DNA from: Ruminiclostridium sp.
GTDB lineage: Bacteria; Bacillota; Clostridia; Oscillospirales; Ruminococcaceae
Assembly (NCBI GenBank): GCA_017635095.1
Contig: JAGBMA010000236.1
Coordinates: forward strand, 19,169 to 83,168
Direction of reading: 5' to 3'
Length of the DNA: 64,000 bases
Numbering within the stretch: position 1 is the first letter of the stretch; the number at the start of each line of letters is the position of its first letter. The notes under the pieces were generated by a model. That model saw nothing but the letters and a program-made list of their open reading frames with translations, did no database searches and was not told where the DNA came from. Shown here one piece after another: positions 45,301 through 53,124 of the stretch. The translations under genes were made by a program, and so were the position numbers.

Positions 45301-45366
45301 TTTATGAGCCTCCGTGGAGTGAAATTTGATGACAAATGACCGGATATTATTGTGTACAACGGGGGT

Positions 45367-45768
45367 TCAGCTCCGGAAAGGCTTGTTGAACGAGCCTATT
45401 TCTATGAGATTGCCTTCCGGGTCTGCAATATAACAAGTGCGCTGACCCCAGGGTTCGTCTGTGGGCGGGAGTACGGTAATCGCACCTTTCGAGGTTACTT
45501 TTTCAAAGGCTTCATCGACCTCGGCGAATGTATCGACATAGAGCGCGATCTCGCTGTGTCCGTTCAATCCTTTTACATACTCGAACCGCCTGTTCACCAT
45601 GCCTTCAAATGATTTTCGCGGGTAAAGCATGAAAAGCATACCGTCTTTGAGGAGCATCACGTTTCCCGCGTCCTCGCTCTCTTTTATCTCGAATCCGAGA
45701 ACATCGCGGTAAAACCGTATCATCTTGCCCATGTCATCTACGAAAATCCCGAACCCGTCAAGTCTCAT
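45367..45768 (-). CDS. VOC (glyoxalase/bleomycin resistance) superfamily protein
   Basis: 133 residues with the paired beta-alpha-beta-beta-beta folds of the VOC superfamily: FYRDVLGFEIKESE early and CYIADPEGNLIEIGSF at the end. Metal ligands are plausible (His in GHSEIALYV and Glu near the end). Substrate unknown. It begins one base after the aroB stop, so it is co-translated within the aro run, though it has no known role in the shikimate pathway. Confidence 0.8.
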   Translation of the reverse strand: MRLDGFGIFVDDMGKMIRFYRDVLGFEIKESEDAGNVMLLKDGMLFMLYPRKSFEGMVNRRFEYVKGLNGHSEIALYVDTFAEVDEAFEKVTSKGAITVLPPTDEPWGQRTCYIADPEGNLIEIGSFNKPFRS

Positions 45769-45769
45769 T

Positions 45770-46822
45770 TCAGCCCTCCGTTATAAGCTTCCTGTATTCG
45801 CTTACGGGCATTTTCACAATGTCCGCTTTTCCTATCGTTTTGCAGATAATGATGTTGATATCGTCCGAGAACCGTTTCTTGTCGTTCACGGAGTTTGCAA
45901 AAAGCGTCTCTGGGGTGATATCCACCGAGCTCGGGAGTCTGTTCACATCAAGACAAGCTTTGAGCCTGTCGCTTATGTTGTCCGCAATTATCCCATGCTT
46001 CTCCGCCGCTCTTGTAATAAGGTACATACCTGCCGCGACTGCTTTTCCGTGGGAAAGTCCGCAGAAATTCTGGGTCTTTTCGATGGAGTGACCGAGGGTA
46101 TGCCCGAAATTCAGTATCATTCTAAGACCCTTGTCAAACTCGTCGGTTTCCACGACTTCGCGCTTTATATCAACGCATTCAACGATCATTTCTTCGAGAT
46201 GCTCTTTGATATTTCCCGCCGCGATAAGCTCAAAAAGCTTCTCCGACCATATCATTCCGTATTTCACAGCTTCACCCATTCCGTCGTCAAAGAATGCCTC
46301 GGGAAGTGTGGAAAGCGTATCGGTGTCCGCGAGCACAAGTCTCGGCTGTTTGAACGCACCTACGAGGTTTTTCCCTGCCGGAATGTCCACAGCGGTCTTT
46401 CCGCCCACCGAGCTGTCTATCTGGGCAAGCAGGGAGGTGGGTATCTGCACATAGTCTATCCCGCGCAGGAAAGACGCTGCCGCAAACCCGGCGAGGTCGC
46501 CGGTAACTCCGCCGCCGAGGGCGATGATGCTGTCGGAGCGGGTGATGTTTGAAGCTGCAAGAAAACCGTACAGGTTAAGAAGCGTTTCGTGGGATTTGCT
46601 CTGTTCGCCGTGGGGGAACACGAATTCGTAAACCTCGAAACCGGCTGCGGTAAGTGTATTTTTGAGTTTTTCGCCGTAGAGCGGATATACGTTGTCATCG
46701 GAAACGATGACCGTTCTGCGGCTTTTCAGGACATCGGGGATATATCTGTCTGCGTCCTGCAGGATACCGCTCCCGATAATTACATCATAGCTCTGTGATG
46801 CTTTGACTGTGATCTTGTTCAT
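45770..46822 (-). CDS. aroB: 3-dehydroquinate synthase
   Basis: 350 residues. The NAD site has PHGEQSKSHETL and IALGGGVTGDLAGFAAASF; zinc ligands are the Glu in GEAVKYGM, His in FGHTLGHSIE and His in GLSHGKAVAAGM. It makes 3-dehydroquinate from DAHP. It lies 30 bases after the radical SAM gene. The genes for the remaining shikimate steps are not in this window. Confidence 0.97.
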   Translation of the reverse strand: MNKITVKASQSYDVIIGSGILQDADRYIPDVLKSRRTVIVSDDNVYPLYGEKLKNTLTAAGFEVYEFVFPHGEQSKSHETLLNLYGFLAASNITRSDSIIALGGGVTGDLAGFAAASFLRGIDYVQIPTSLLAQIDSSVGGKTAVDIPAGKNLVGAFKQPRLVLADTDTLSTLPEAFFDDGMGEAVKYGMIWSEKLFELIAAGNIKEHLEEMIVECVDIKREVVETDEFDKGLRMILNFGHTLGHSIEKTQNFCGLSHGKAVAAGMYLITRAAEKHGIIADNISDRLKACLDVNRLPSSVDITPETLFANSVNDKKRFSDDINIIICKTIGKADIVKMPVSEYRKLITEG

Positions 46823-46852
46823 AACGACCTGCCTTATAGATAATTGGAGCGA

Positions 46853-48373
46853 TCACTGTTTTACTTCCTTCATTGTCTTGTTCTTGAGGAAGATGAACAG
46901 CTTCGGGGAAACTTTCTTCAGGGTCTTTTTAGCCCAGATGAAGGAATCCTCCTTGAACTTTGCCGTTTTGTAAAGGAATTTGCGGGGATAGTGCTTTGAG
47001 GTGATCTTCTTGTCGAGCGCAGCCTCTTTCTTTGCAGCTTCCTCGGGCGGGAGCGCATAGATAGCCTTGTATTTGCGGACGAGCTTGTTGAAGTTGTACG
47101 CGATATAGAGAATGTCGTATTTCGGGTACTGCGGCATACGGAGCTGAACGGGGTCGTTGGGGTCAACGGTGGGGTCGATGAAGCCTCCGTCTTTCGCGGT
47201 CTTTTCGAGTATGGTCATGGGATACGGGTAGAAGATGTTGGGTATGACCTTATCCACATCGAGCTTCGCGTTGAGCTTTATCGTTTCGAGTGAGAGCTCG
47301 ATAGTCTCATAGGGCAGTCCGACTATATTATAAGTGAGCGCGGTGATCTTGTATTTTCTGAACCACTTTGCTTGCTGGATAAGCATATCGTTCTTCATGT
47401 TGCGGTGCAGGTACTTGCGGCGGAATTCCTCATTGCCGTTTTCAAGACCGATATCTATCATGTAGCAGCCGCCCTCTTTGAGCATACGCACCATATCCTC
47501 GTCGAGCACGTCGAAACGCAGGTTGCAGTTGAACGGGAGATTGATGCGCTCGATGTACATGGGCATGAACTCGTAGAACCAGTCCTTATACATATTGAAG
47601 ATGGCGTCGCGGAACTCTATGAACTTTATGAACGGGTACTTCTTTATGAGAAGTTCGAGCAGTTCGATCGACTTCTCCGGGCTTCTGAACCGGCAGTATT
47701 TCTTCTTGTTGGGGTAGATGTTGCGGAACTGGGAGTTGCCGCAGTATGTGCAGCTGAACAGGCAGCCGCGGGAGAGCATTACCATTGCGGTGAAGTTCTT
47801 TGAGCGGTCGAGGTTCTCGTAATCGAACAGTTCAAAGTCGGGGAAGGGAAGCTCGTCAAGATCTTCTATGAGCGGACGGACGGGGTTTTTCTTGTATGTT
47901 CCGTCCGGCATATTGTAGTGCATACTCAGGATATCGGTGCGCATCTCTCCGTCACGCATGGAATCCATGAGTTCAAGGATCGGATATTCGCCTTCGCCCT
48001 CGCATACGATATCAACACCGCGGATCTTTGCACACTCGTCGGGAACGAGAATGGCATGATATCCGCCTATGAGCACGGGTATGTCGGGCATATTGTCATC
48101 GAGCCAGCCGCACATCTCGGTGATGAACGGGATAGCGGTGGTACGCGCGGTAAAGCCGATGAGGTCGGGCGCAAAGCTTTTTACCTTGTCGAGAAACTCC
48201 TGCTTCTCGGGCATATACAGCTCGTGGTATAGCTTAACGTCATGACCGCCGCCTTTTACGACTGCGGATATCGAAGCAAGTCCCTCACTGTAGTTGCCGA
48301 GTTTGTTCTTGCTGTACTTGTCTTCTTCGAGGAAGTCGGGGTATATGAGCAGAAGTCTTTTTTGTTCAGCCAT
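46853..48373 (-). CDS. B12-binding-domain radical SAM protein
   Basis: 506 residues. An N-terminal cobalamin-binding-like domain (about 5-140: LIGGYHAILVPDE, CEGEGEYPILEL) precedes the radical SAM core with the cluster motif SRGCLFSCTYCGN, CxxxCxxC. The C-terminal region is basic, without a known domain. It resembles the B12-type radical SAM family (methyltransferases, ring-forming or lipid-tailoring enzymes). Substrate unknown; the genes after it make aromatic precursors, which may only be chance. Start: ATG 48373 has GGAGAAAG at good spacing; the ATG four codons upstream does not. Promoter is at 48452-48480. Confidence 0.87.
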   Translation of the reverse strand: MAEQKRLLLIYPDFLEEDKYSKNKLGNYSEGLASISAVVKGGGHDVKLYHELYMPEKQEFLDKVKSFAPDLIGFTARTTAIPFITEMCGWLDDNMPDIPVLIGGYHAILVPDECAKIRGVDIVCEGEGEYPILELMDSMRDGEMRTDILSMHYNMPDGTYKKNPVRPLIEDLDELPFPDFELFDYENLDRSKNFTAMVMLSRGCLFSCTYCGNSQFRNIYPNKKKYCRFRSPEKSIELLELLIKKYPFIKFIEFRDAIFNMYKDWFYEFMPMYIERINLPFNCNLRFDVLDEDMVRMLKEGGCYMIDIGLENGNEEFRRKYLHRNMKNDMLIQQAKWFRKYKITALTYNIVGLPYETIELSLETIKLNAKLDVDKVIPNIFYPYPMTILEKTAKDGGFIDPTVDPNDPVQLRMPQYPKYDILYIAYNFNKLVRKYKAIYALPPEEAAKKEAALDKKITSKHYPRKFLYKTAKFKEDSFIWAKKTLKKVSPKLFIFLKNKTMKEVKQ

Positions 48374-48451
48374 TTCTTTCTCCATTCCTTTATCTGTTTT
48401 ATTAACATTCTGTCAGCGCTTTTTGCTGCAGCATTTTTCCATATATACTAT

Positions 48452-48480
48452 ATTTTAACTCAAATCCTATAATATGTCAA
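48452..48480 (-). promoter_or_regulatory. Sigma-A promoter of the radical SAM / aro operon
   Basis: -35 TTGACA (48475-48480), 17 bases, -10 TAAAAT (48452-48457) on the minus strand. It may serve the whole leftward run down to the aldose epimerase. Confidence 0.8.
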
Positions 48481-48568
48481 GTGGTTTGGCACATTTTGTG
48501 TAATATTCGGGGACAAAACCATATATATTGATAGAGAGAGCGTGTCTTGGCTGCACAGGAGGTATGGT

Positions 48569-50221
48569 ATGACTGCAAATAAAGGATTTCTGCGCAATAC
48601 AGCGGTGATGTTTGCCGCTATGTTCATTTCAAAAGCGCTTGGAGCGGTGCTCAAAATACCACTGGGAAATATTCTCGGCGGCGAGGGAATGGGATACTTC
48701 ACCACTGCGTACAGCATCTTCACGCCTGTGCTGTCGTTTGTCTGTGCGGGCATACCGACTGTTCTTACCCGGTCTGTGGCAGGGTACGCGGCTGCGGGAG
48801 AATACCGGTCGGTGCGGAACGTGAGACGCTGTTCACTGCTTCTTGCGCTTGCGGCGGGTATAGCGGGAAGCGCGCTTATATTTGCGGCTGCAGTCCCTTT
48901 CGTCTGCGTTATCGCAAATTCACCGGAAAGTCTTCCGGCGGTGCTCATAATAGCGCCCGCAACGGTATTCTGCTCGATAACGGCAGTCTATCGCGGCTAT
49001 TACGAAGGTCTTTCGGATACGCTCCCGACGGCGTTGTCGCAGGTAATAGAGTCGTTTGTCCGGGCAGGAGTCGGGGTAGGACTTTCCTACTATGTCTATG
49101 TGAACGGAGTTCGTTTTTTCGGCTCTCAGAGTGCGGCGCTGCCATATTCGGCGGCTGCGGCGATACTCGGAGTAACTGTGAGTGAGATATGCGGTACTCT
49201 GTTCATGCTTGTACGCTCGCGGCGGAGATCCGACAGTTACCGCGATAGCGGGGAAAAAATGACTGGAGCGGAGATACTGGCGGTCTGCCGTGAGATCACG
49301 GTAAAGGCGCTTCCGATATCTCTTGGTGCGGCAGCATCAAATCTGATCTCGCTGGCGGATATGCTTACGATATCAAACTGCATAGACCTCTCGGCGAGTA
49401 TTTTTGACGGATATTGGGCTTCCGATACGCTCCTTTCCGAGATCAGAAGCAATTTTTCAGGTGTGGGCAACTTTATGTACGGCTGTTACGCCGGTATAAT
49501 AATGTCGGTATATATGCTGACATCGTCGGTCTCCGGAGTGATAGCGAGGTGTGAGCTGCCGAGGCTTACATATGCCGCGGAAAAGGGGAGCGTAACGGAT
49601 CTCGGAAGGGAGATAAAGCTGCTCATAAAAGGGACCGCGTCAGTGACGGCTCCGGTCTCGGCGCTCATGGCAGTGCTTTCCGAGCCCGTGCTGCAGGTGC
49701 TTTATCCTGCCCGGACAGCGGAAGTTGCGGTAAGCGCTGTACCGCTCACTCTGCTTAGCGCGGGAGGGCTTGTTCCGGCGCTTCTCGGTTCGGTCTGCAT
49801 GATCTTCAATGCTTACGGCGATTTCGGATTTCCGATAAAGGTGACGCTTATCGGAGGGGCGGTAAAGCTTGTATTCAATGTAATGTTCATAGCTGTTCCG
49901 CAAATGAACATTTCGGGAGCCGCAATATCTTCCGTTCTTTCCTGTGCGGTCTGCCTTGTGTATTCGGTCAGGACGCTGAAAAAACGCTTCGGCATAAGCA
50001 CCGGCTGTATCAGGTACAGTATCCCGTCTGTTTTTGCGGGGCTCGGCGGGGGAGTCGGCGCGTATCTGTTTTTCCGCGGCCTTGAAGCCCATGCCGGAAC
50101 ACTTGCGGCACTCGCTGTGTCTGCCACGGCGGGCGCGGTGATCTACGCACTGATGCTGTTCATATATGACAGCTCCGACTGTGCGGCAGTAATAAGGCTG
50201 CTGAGAAAGAAAAGGGTATGA
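48569..50221 (+). CDS. SpoVB-like polysaccharide/lipid-linked flippase (MATE-like MVF family)
   Basis: 550 residues, about 14 hydrophobic segments. The family start NTAVMFAAMFISKALGAVLKIPLG and the AYSIFTPVLSFVCAGIPTVL stretch mark the stage V sporulation protein B/MurJ group that moves lipid-linked sugars across the membrane. Whether it serves the cortex, normal wall or a polysaccharide is undecided; yabP and yabQ are 1.6 kb downstream, which leans to sporulation. ATG 48569 has AGGAGG upstream; the frame opens nine codons earlier without one. Confidence 0.85.
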   Translation: MTANKGFLRNTAVMFAAMFISKALGAVLKIPLGNILGGEGMGYFTTAYSIFTPVLSFVCAGIPTVLTRSVAGYAAAGEYRSVRNVRRCSLLLALAAGIAGSALIFAAAVPFVCVIANSPESLPAVLIIAPATVFCSITAVYRGYYEGLSDTLPTALSQVIESFVRAGVGVGLSYYVYVNGVRFFGSQSAALPYSAAAAILGVTVSEICGTLFMLVRSRRRSDSYRDSGEKMTGAEILAVCREITVKALPISLGAAASNLISLADMLTISNCIDLSASIFDGYWASDTLLSEIRSNFSGVGNFMYGCYAGIIMSVYMLTSSVSGVIARCELPRLTYAAEKGSVTDLGREIKLLIKGTASVTAPVSALMAVLSEPVLQVLYPARTAEVAVSAVPLTLLSAGGLVPALLGSVCMIFNAYGDFGFPIKVTLIGGAVKLVFNVMFIAVPQMNISGAAISSVLSCAVCLVYSVRTLKKRFGISTGCIRYSIPSVFAGLGGGVGAYLFFRGLEAHAGTLAALAVSATAGAVIYALMLFIYDSSDCAAVIRLLRKKRV

Positions 50222-50241
50222 ACAAAATTTTTCGCAGGGTC

Positions 50242-50270
50242 TTGTATTTTTTTCCGGTATGTGATAGAAT
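50242..50270 (+). promoter_or_regulatory. Sigma-A promoter of mazG
   Basis: -35 TTGTAT (50242-50247), 17 bases, -10 TAGAAT (50265-50270), 34 bases before the start codon. Confidence 0.7.
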
Positions 50271-50304
50271 AGTGCAGGCATAAAATGCGGAAAGGACGGA
50301 TAAA

Positions 50305-51105
50305 ATGTTTGAGATCAAGGAAAAATATGGCATAAATGACCTTCGCGAGATAATGAAGGAGCTCAGAAGTGAGCACGGCTGTCCGTGGGACAAGGTGCAG
50401 ACCCATGAGTCGATACGAATGGACGTTCTTGAGGAGGCATATGAAGTTGCCGAGGCTATAGACAGCGGCAGCACCGATCTGCTCAAGGAAGAACTGGGTG
50501 ATCTTCTGCTCCAGGTGGTCTTTCATAGCGAGATAGAAGATGAACAGAAGCACTTCAACTTCGACGATGTGTGCGATGGTATCTGCAAAAAGCTCGTTTA
50601 CCGCCACCCCCATGTGTTCGGCGATATTACGGCGAATACCCCGGAAGAAGTGCTGAAGAACTGGGATAACCTCAAAGCCGCTTCCAAGAACGAAGAGAAG
50701 CCTTCCGACAGGCTTCGCAGCGTACCGAAGCTCCTGCCCGCACTCATGAGGGCAGAAAAAGTCGGCAAACGTGCTTCAAGAGTGGGTATGGACTTTAGTT
50801 CGACAAGCGAAGTCATTCAGCGCCTCAGAAGCGAGATAGATGAGCTCGAAGCCGCTGTCAATGAGGGAACTGACCGAAATATAGAGGAAGAGCTCGGCGA
50901 TATTTTGTTTTCCTGCACCAATTTGTCAAGATTTTTACAAAAAGATAGCGAAAAAGCCTTGACATTTGCCATAAATAAGTTTATAATACGTTTTAGTGGA
51001 GTTGAGGCGCTTCTTGAACAAGCGGGAAAGACTTTTACCGAAGCCTCTCCGGAAGAGCTTGAGACACTCTGGGAGCAGACCAAGACCGACTCGCATCAGG
51101 CCTGA
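50305..51105 (+). CDS. mazG: Nucleoside triphosphate pyrophosphohydrolase MazG
   Basis: 266 residues with two MazG repeats. The first has [12 protein letters not shown] and [11 protein letters not shown]...[14 protein letters not shown], the metal-binding ExxE...ExxD pattern; the second has EIDELEAAV and [13 protein letters not shown]. It hydrolyses noncanonical or excess NTPs to NMP and pyrophosphate, limiting misincorporation. It lies after the flippase and before HU; the order mazG-hup-rqcP-yabP-yabQ-divIC is that of the Bacillus mazG-divIC region. The 3' end hides the hup promoter. Confidence 0.95.
   Translation: MFEIKEKYGINDLREIMKELRSEHGCPWDKVQTHESIRMDVLEEAYEVAEAIDSGSTDLLKEELGDLLLQVVFHSEIEDEQKHFNFDDVCDGICKKLVYRHPHVFGDITANTPEEVLKNWDNLKAASKNEEKPSDRLRSVPKLLPALMRAEKVGKRASRVGMDFSSTSEVIQRLRSEIDELEAAVNEGTDRNIEEELGDILFSCTNLSRFLQKDSEKALTFAINKFIIRFSGVEALLEQAGKTFTEASPEELETLWEQTKTDSHQA
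50959..50987 (+). promoter_or_regulatory. Perfect sigma-A promoter inside mazG, driving hup
   Basis: -35 TTGACA (50959-50964), 17 bases, -10 TATAAT (50982-50987), entirely within the mazG coding sequence, about 180 bases ahead of the HU start. HU needs far higher expression than MazG, so it is likely to be used. Confidence 0.8.
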
Positions 51106-51166
51106 TGTACGGCACATACTCGGGAGATGCAAAACCAAAACAAATCATTTTTTATGGAGGTTTAAA

Positions 51167-51442
51167 ATGACTAAGGCAGAATTAATTTCGGCTATAGCAG
51201 AAAAGACCGAGCTCAGCAAGAAGGATTCCGAAAAGGCTCTTAACGCTACGGTTGCTGTTATTACCGACACACTCGCAAAGGGTGACAAGATCCAGCTCGT
51301 AGGTTTCGGAACATTCGAGACACGTGAGCGCAAGGCTCGTGAAGGTATCAACCCTCAGACAAAGAAAAAGATAAAGATCCCGGCTACGAAAGTTCCCGCA
51401 TTCAAGGCAGGCAGAGCTTTAAAAGATGCTGTTGCTAAGTAA
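51167..51442 (+). CDS. hup: DNA-binding protein HU
   Basis: 91 residues, standard length, starting [20 protein letters not shown], with the HU/IHF core [19 protein letters not shown] and [22 protein letters not shown]. It bends and packs DNA in the nucleoid. ATG 51167 follows ATGGAGGT; the upstream in-frame extension overlapping mazG is not coding. Its own promoter is probably inside mazG. Confidence 0.97.
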   Translation: MTKAELISAIAEKTELSKKDSEKALNATVAVITDTLAKGDKIQLVGFGTFETRERKAREGINPQTKKKIKIPATKVPAFKAGRALKDAVAK

Positions 51443-51461
51443 TCAGCGGTTTAAAGATAAT

Positions 51462-51562
51462 AAAGTGGATTCGGCTGTGGCTTGACGCCGCAACGAAGCT
51501 CTCCAAGGCGCGGCATCAAGCCGCGCGGAGCAGGGGAGCCGACGCCGGATCCGCTTTTGTTT
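51462..51562 (+). repeat. Nested palindromic element between hup and rqcP
   Basis: Three tiers of stems in 100 bases: outer AAAGTGGATTCGGC (51462-51475) with GCCGGATCCGCTTT (51544-51557), two G.U pairs; middle GCTCTCC (51498-51504) with GGGGAGC (51533-51539); inner GCGCGGC/GCCGCGC around ATCAA (51508-51526). A T-rich tract TTTTGTTTT follows. It can act as a hup terminator, but it is much larger and more GC-rich than other terminators here and looks like a dispersed repeat. Confidence 0.6.
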
Positions 51563-51574
51563 TCGGAGGAAAAA

Positions 51575-51814
51575 ATGAGACTCGACAAGTATCTGAAAGT
51601 ATCAAGGCTCATAAAGCGCCGTACAGTTGCAAATGAAGCCTGCGACGCGGAAAAGGTGAGCGTGAACGGAAAGCCTGCACGCGCGTCATATGACGTGAAA
51701 GCGGGCGATATCATCGAGATAAATATAGGAAAAACGCCTCTTAAAGTGCGCGTGGTAAAGGTCGCCGAAGTCGTCGGTAAGGACGGAGCCGGAGATCTTT
51801 ACGAAGTGGTCTGA
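51575..51814 (+). CDS. rqcP: S4-domain RNA-binding protein RqcP (HslR family)
   Basis: 79 residues, nearly all one S4 domain: MRLDKYLKVSRLIKRRTVANE and VSVNGKPARASYDVKAGDIIEI. In Bacillus the orthologue (YlmH-independent, formerly YabO) helps RqcH add alanine tails to stalled nascent chains on the 50S. Position between hup/mazG and yabP matches Bacillus. ATG 51575 follows CGGAGGAAA; a longer open frame into the palindromic element is not coding. Confidence 0.93.
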   Translation: MRLDKYLKVSRLIKRRTVANEACDAEKVSVNGKPARASYDVKAGDIIEINIGKTPLKVRVVKVAEVVGKDGAGDLYEVV

Positions 51815-51883
51815 AAAGGTTCTAAACCCGTTTATCCGGACATACTATGGTTATACAAAGGTTTGTACATTCGAGGAGATAAT

Positions 51884-52141
51884 ATGAACAGCAGTGTGAC
51901 CATAGATGATCGTGAGAGAATGATAATCACAGGGGTAAAGTCGGTGGAGAGTGTCACCGATACGCTTATAACGCTGTTTACCGCAGCCGGTGACCTTGTG
52001 ATAAAAGGGGAGCGCCTTGAGACAGGAGAGTTCGATCCCGCCGGCGGGATAATGCGCATCAGCGGCCGCATCGACTCGCTTGCCTACACCACCGAAAAGT
52101 ATCATCTTCCCGATAACATCATCTCACGGCTGTTCAGATAA
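51884..52141 (+). CDS. yabP: Sporulation protein YabP
   Basis: 85 residues: SSVTIDDRERMIITGVKSVES and DTLITLFTAAGDLVIKG are typical of YabP/YqfC proteins, sigma-E dependent mother-cell proteins of Bacillus and Clostridia. It is followed by yabQ as usual. ATG 51884 has GAGGAGA. A CATACTAT box at 51841-51848 recalls a sigma-E -10 element, but a matching -35 is weak. Molecular role is not known. Confidence 0.92.
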   Translation: MNSSVTIDDRERMIITGVKSVESVTDTLITLFTAAGDLVIKGERLETGEFDPAGGIMRISGRIDSLAYTTEKYHLPDNIISRLFR

Positions 52142-52153
52142 GGCGGTGGGCGT

Positions 52154-52699
52154 ATGTTTGAGACACTTGAGGGTGCGCTGGAGATGATATGGCTGTATGC
52201 CGCAGCTGGGTTCTGTCTTGCTGTGATATACAATGTACTGCGGTTTTTCCGGCTTGCTTTCCCGAAGATGAAAAAGGCGGCTGCGGTATCGGATCTGCTT
52301 TTTGCGGTACTTGCCGGTTTCGTTCTCTTTGCGCTGTCTGTCGAGTACGGAATGGGATTTTTCAGACTGTACTATGTTGTGGCTGCAGCCTTCGGTTTTG
52401 CGCTGAATATGGTGACTTTGGGTGCCGCAGTTCCTCCGCTTTCACGTCTTTTCGGAAAGATCTGCGTGTGGACAGGCGGGAAAATTGCTGCGCCTGTCAG
52501 ATTTCTTTGTGAAAAAGCAACATATTTGTGCACCGGTTTATTGGATAAAACATCGAAATTTGCTGAAAAAAGCAAAAAGTACTTGAAAAACCACCGTCGG
52601 GTATTGTATAATATTGAAGATAATAAAATAGACGAGGTATATCCGGAAGGCGGTGAACACAGAAATGCTGTTAAAGCGAAAATCAGGAAGATCGGTTAA
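52154..52699 (+). CDS. yabQ: Spore cortex membrane protein YabQ
   Basis: 181 residues with four hydrophobic segments (about 10-27, 45-62, 68-95, then weaker) and a basic tail. The pattern and position after yabP identify YabQ, needed for cortex formation in Bacillus. The end overlaps divIC by 35 bases. With yabP it shows that the organism keeps a sporulation gene set. Confidence 0.88.
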   Translation: MFETLEGALEMIWLYAAAGFCLAVIYNVLRFFRLAFPKMKKAAAVSDLLFAVLAGFVLFALSVEYGMGFFRLYYVVAAAFGFALNMVTLGAAVPPLSRLFGKICVWTGGKIAAPVRFLCEKATYLCTGLLDKTSKFAEKSKKYLKNHRRVLYNIEDNKIDEVYPEGGEHRNAVKAKIRKIG

Positions 52700-52967
52700 G
52701 CTTCCGTTTATTTTTGCATTCGCCGGTTTTCTGGCATTGGCATACGCTGTGGTGAACCTTGTCGCTATGCAGGTGGAGATCTCTCAGAAATCCGCCGAGT
52801 TTGAGGAGCTTTCGGATAAGCTCTATGCTCTTCGCACTCAGAACGAGCTTCTTGAGCGCTATACGAGCGAGGAATACAAACTGGGATACGTCGAGGAAAT
52901 GGCTCGTGAGGAGCTTGATTACTCGTACTCGGACGAGAAGATATACTACTTCATACCGAGCAATTAA
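52665..52967 (+). CDS. divIC: Septum formation initiator DivIC/FtsB-like protein
   Basis: 100 residues: a basic cytoplasmic head, one membrane segment (about 16-36), then an external coiled coil (EISQKSAEFEELSDKLYALR) with a short tail, the architecture of DivIC/FtsB. These link divisome proteins FtsL and DivIB. The start at ATG 52665 is chosen because AAGGCGGTGA lies at 52647-52656; GTG 52653 is an alternative. Gene order after yabQ is as in Bacillus. Confidence 0.88.
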   Translation: MLLKRKSGRSVKLPFIFAFAGFLALAYAVVNLVAMQVEISQKSAEFEELSDKLYALRTQNELLERYTSEEYKLGYVEEMAREELDYSYSDEKIYYFIPSN

Positions 52968-52978
52968 AGTGAGAATTT

Positions 52979-53089
52979 ATGAGAAATAAGAACAGAGAAG
53001 GACTCAAAGTCGCCTACCGCATCATAGCGGGCGTGGTGGCGCTTATAATGGTTGTCGGAATAGTTTACGGAAGCTTTGTTCCGTTTTAA
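52979..53089 (+). CDS. 36-residue single-TM membrane peptide
   Basis: ATG 52979, 36 codons, stop at 53087-53089. A basic head RNKNREGLKVAYR is followed by one membrane segment (about 14-31, IIAGVVALIMVVGIVYG). A GTGAG ribosome-site remnant lies upstream, 11 bases after the divIC stop, and a terminator follows 3 bases later, so it is the last gene of this operon. It resembles short DUF4044-like membrane peptides of Firmicutes, but this is not certain. Confidence 0.65.
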   Translation: MRNKNREGLKVAYRIIAGVVALIMVVGIVYGSFVPF

Positions 53090-53091
53090 AA

Positions 53092-53120
53092 AACCCCGTA
53101 TTCGCTTTGAATACGGGGTT
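53092..53120. terminator. Bidirectional terminator
   Basis: AACCCCGTATTC (53092-53103) and GAATACGGGGTT (53109-53120), a 12-bp perfect stem, A-rich before and followed by AATTTTATT. It separates two converging operons. Confidence 0.9.
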
Positions 53121-53124
53121 AATT

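Noticed and set aside
50996-51166. N-terminal extension of HU by 57 residues
   Set aside because: Overlaps mazG and lacks a ribosome site, while the ATG at 51167 gives an exact HU length with a strong site.
51482-51574. N-terminal extension of RqcP
   Set aside because: It reads through the palindromic element and has no homology; the S4 domain begins at the ATG at 51575 after CGGAGG.
51841-51848. Sigma-E promoter of yabP
   Set aside because: The -10-like CATACTAT is present but no convincing -35 box is found at the right distance, so it is not listed as a feature.
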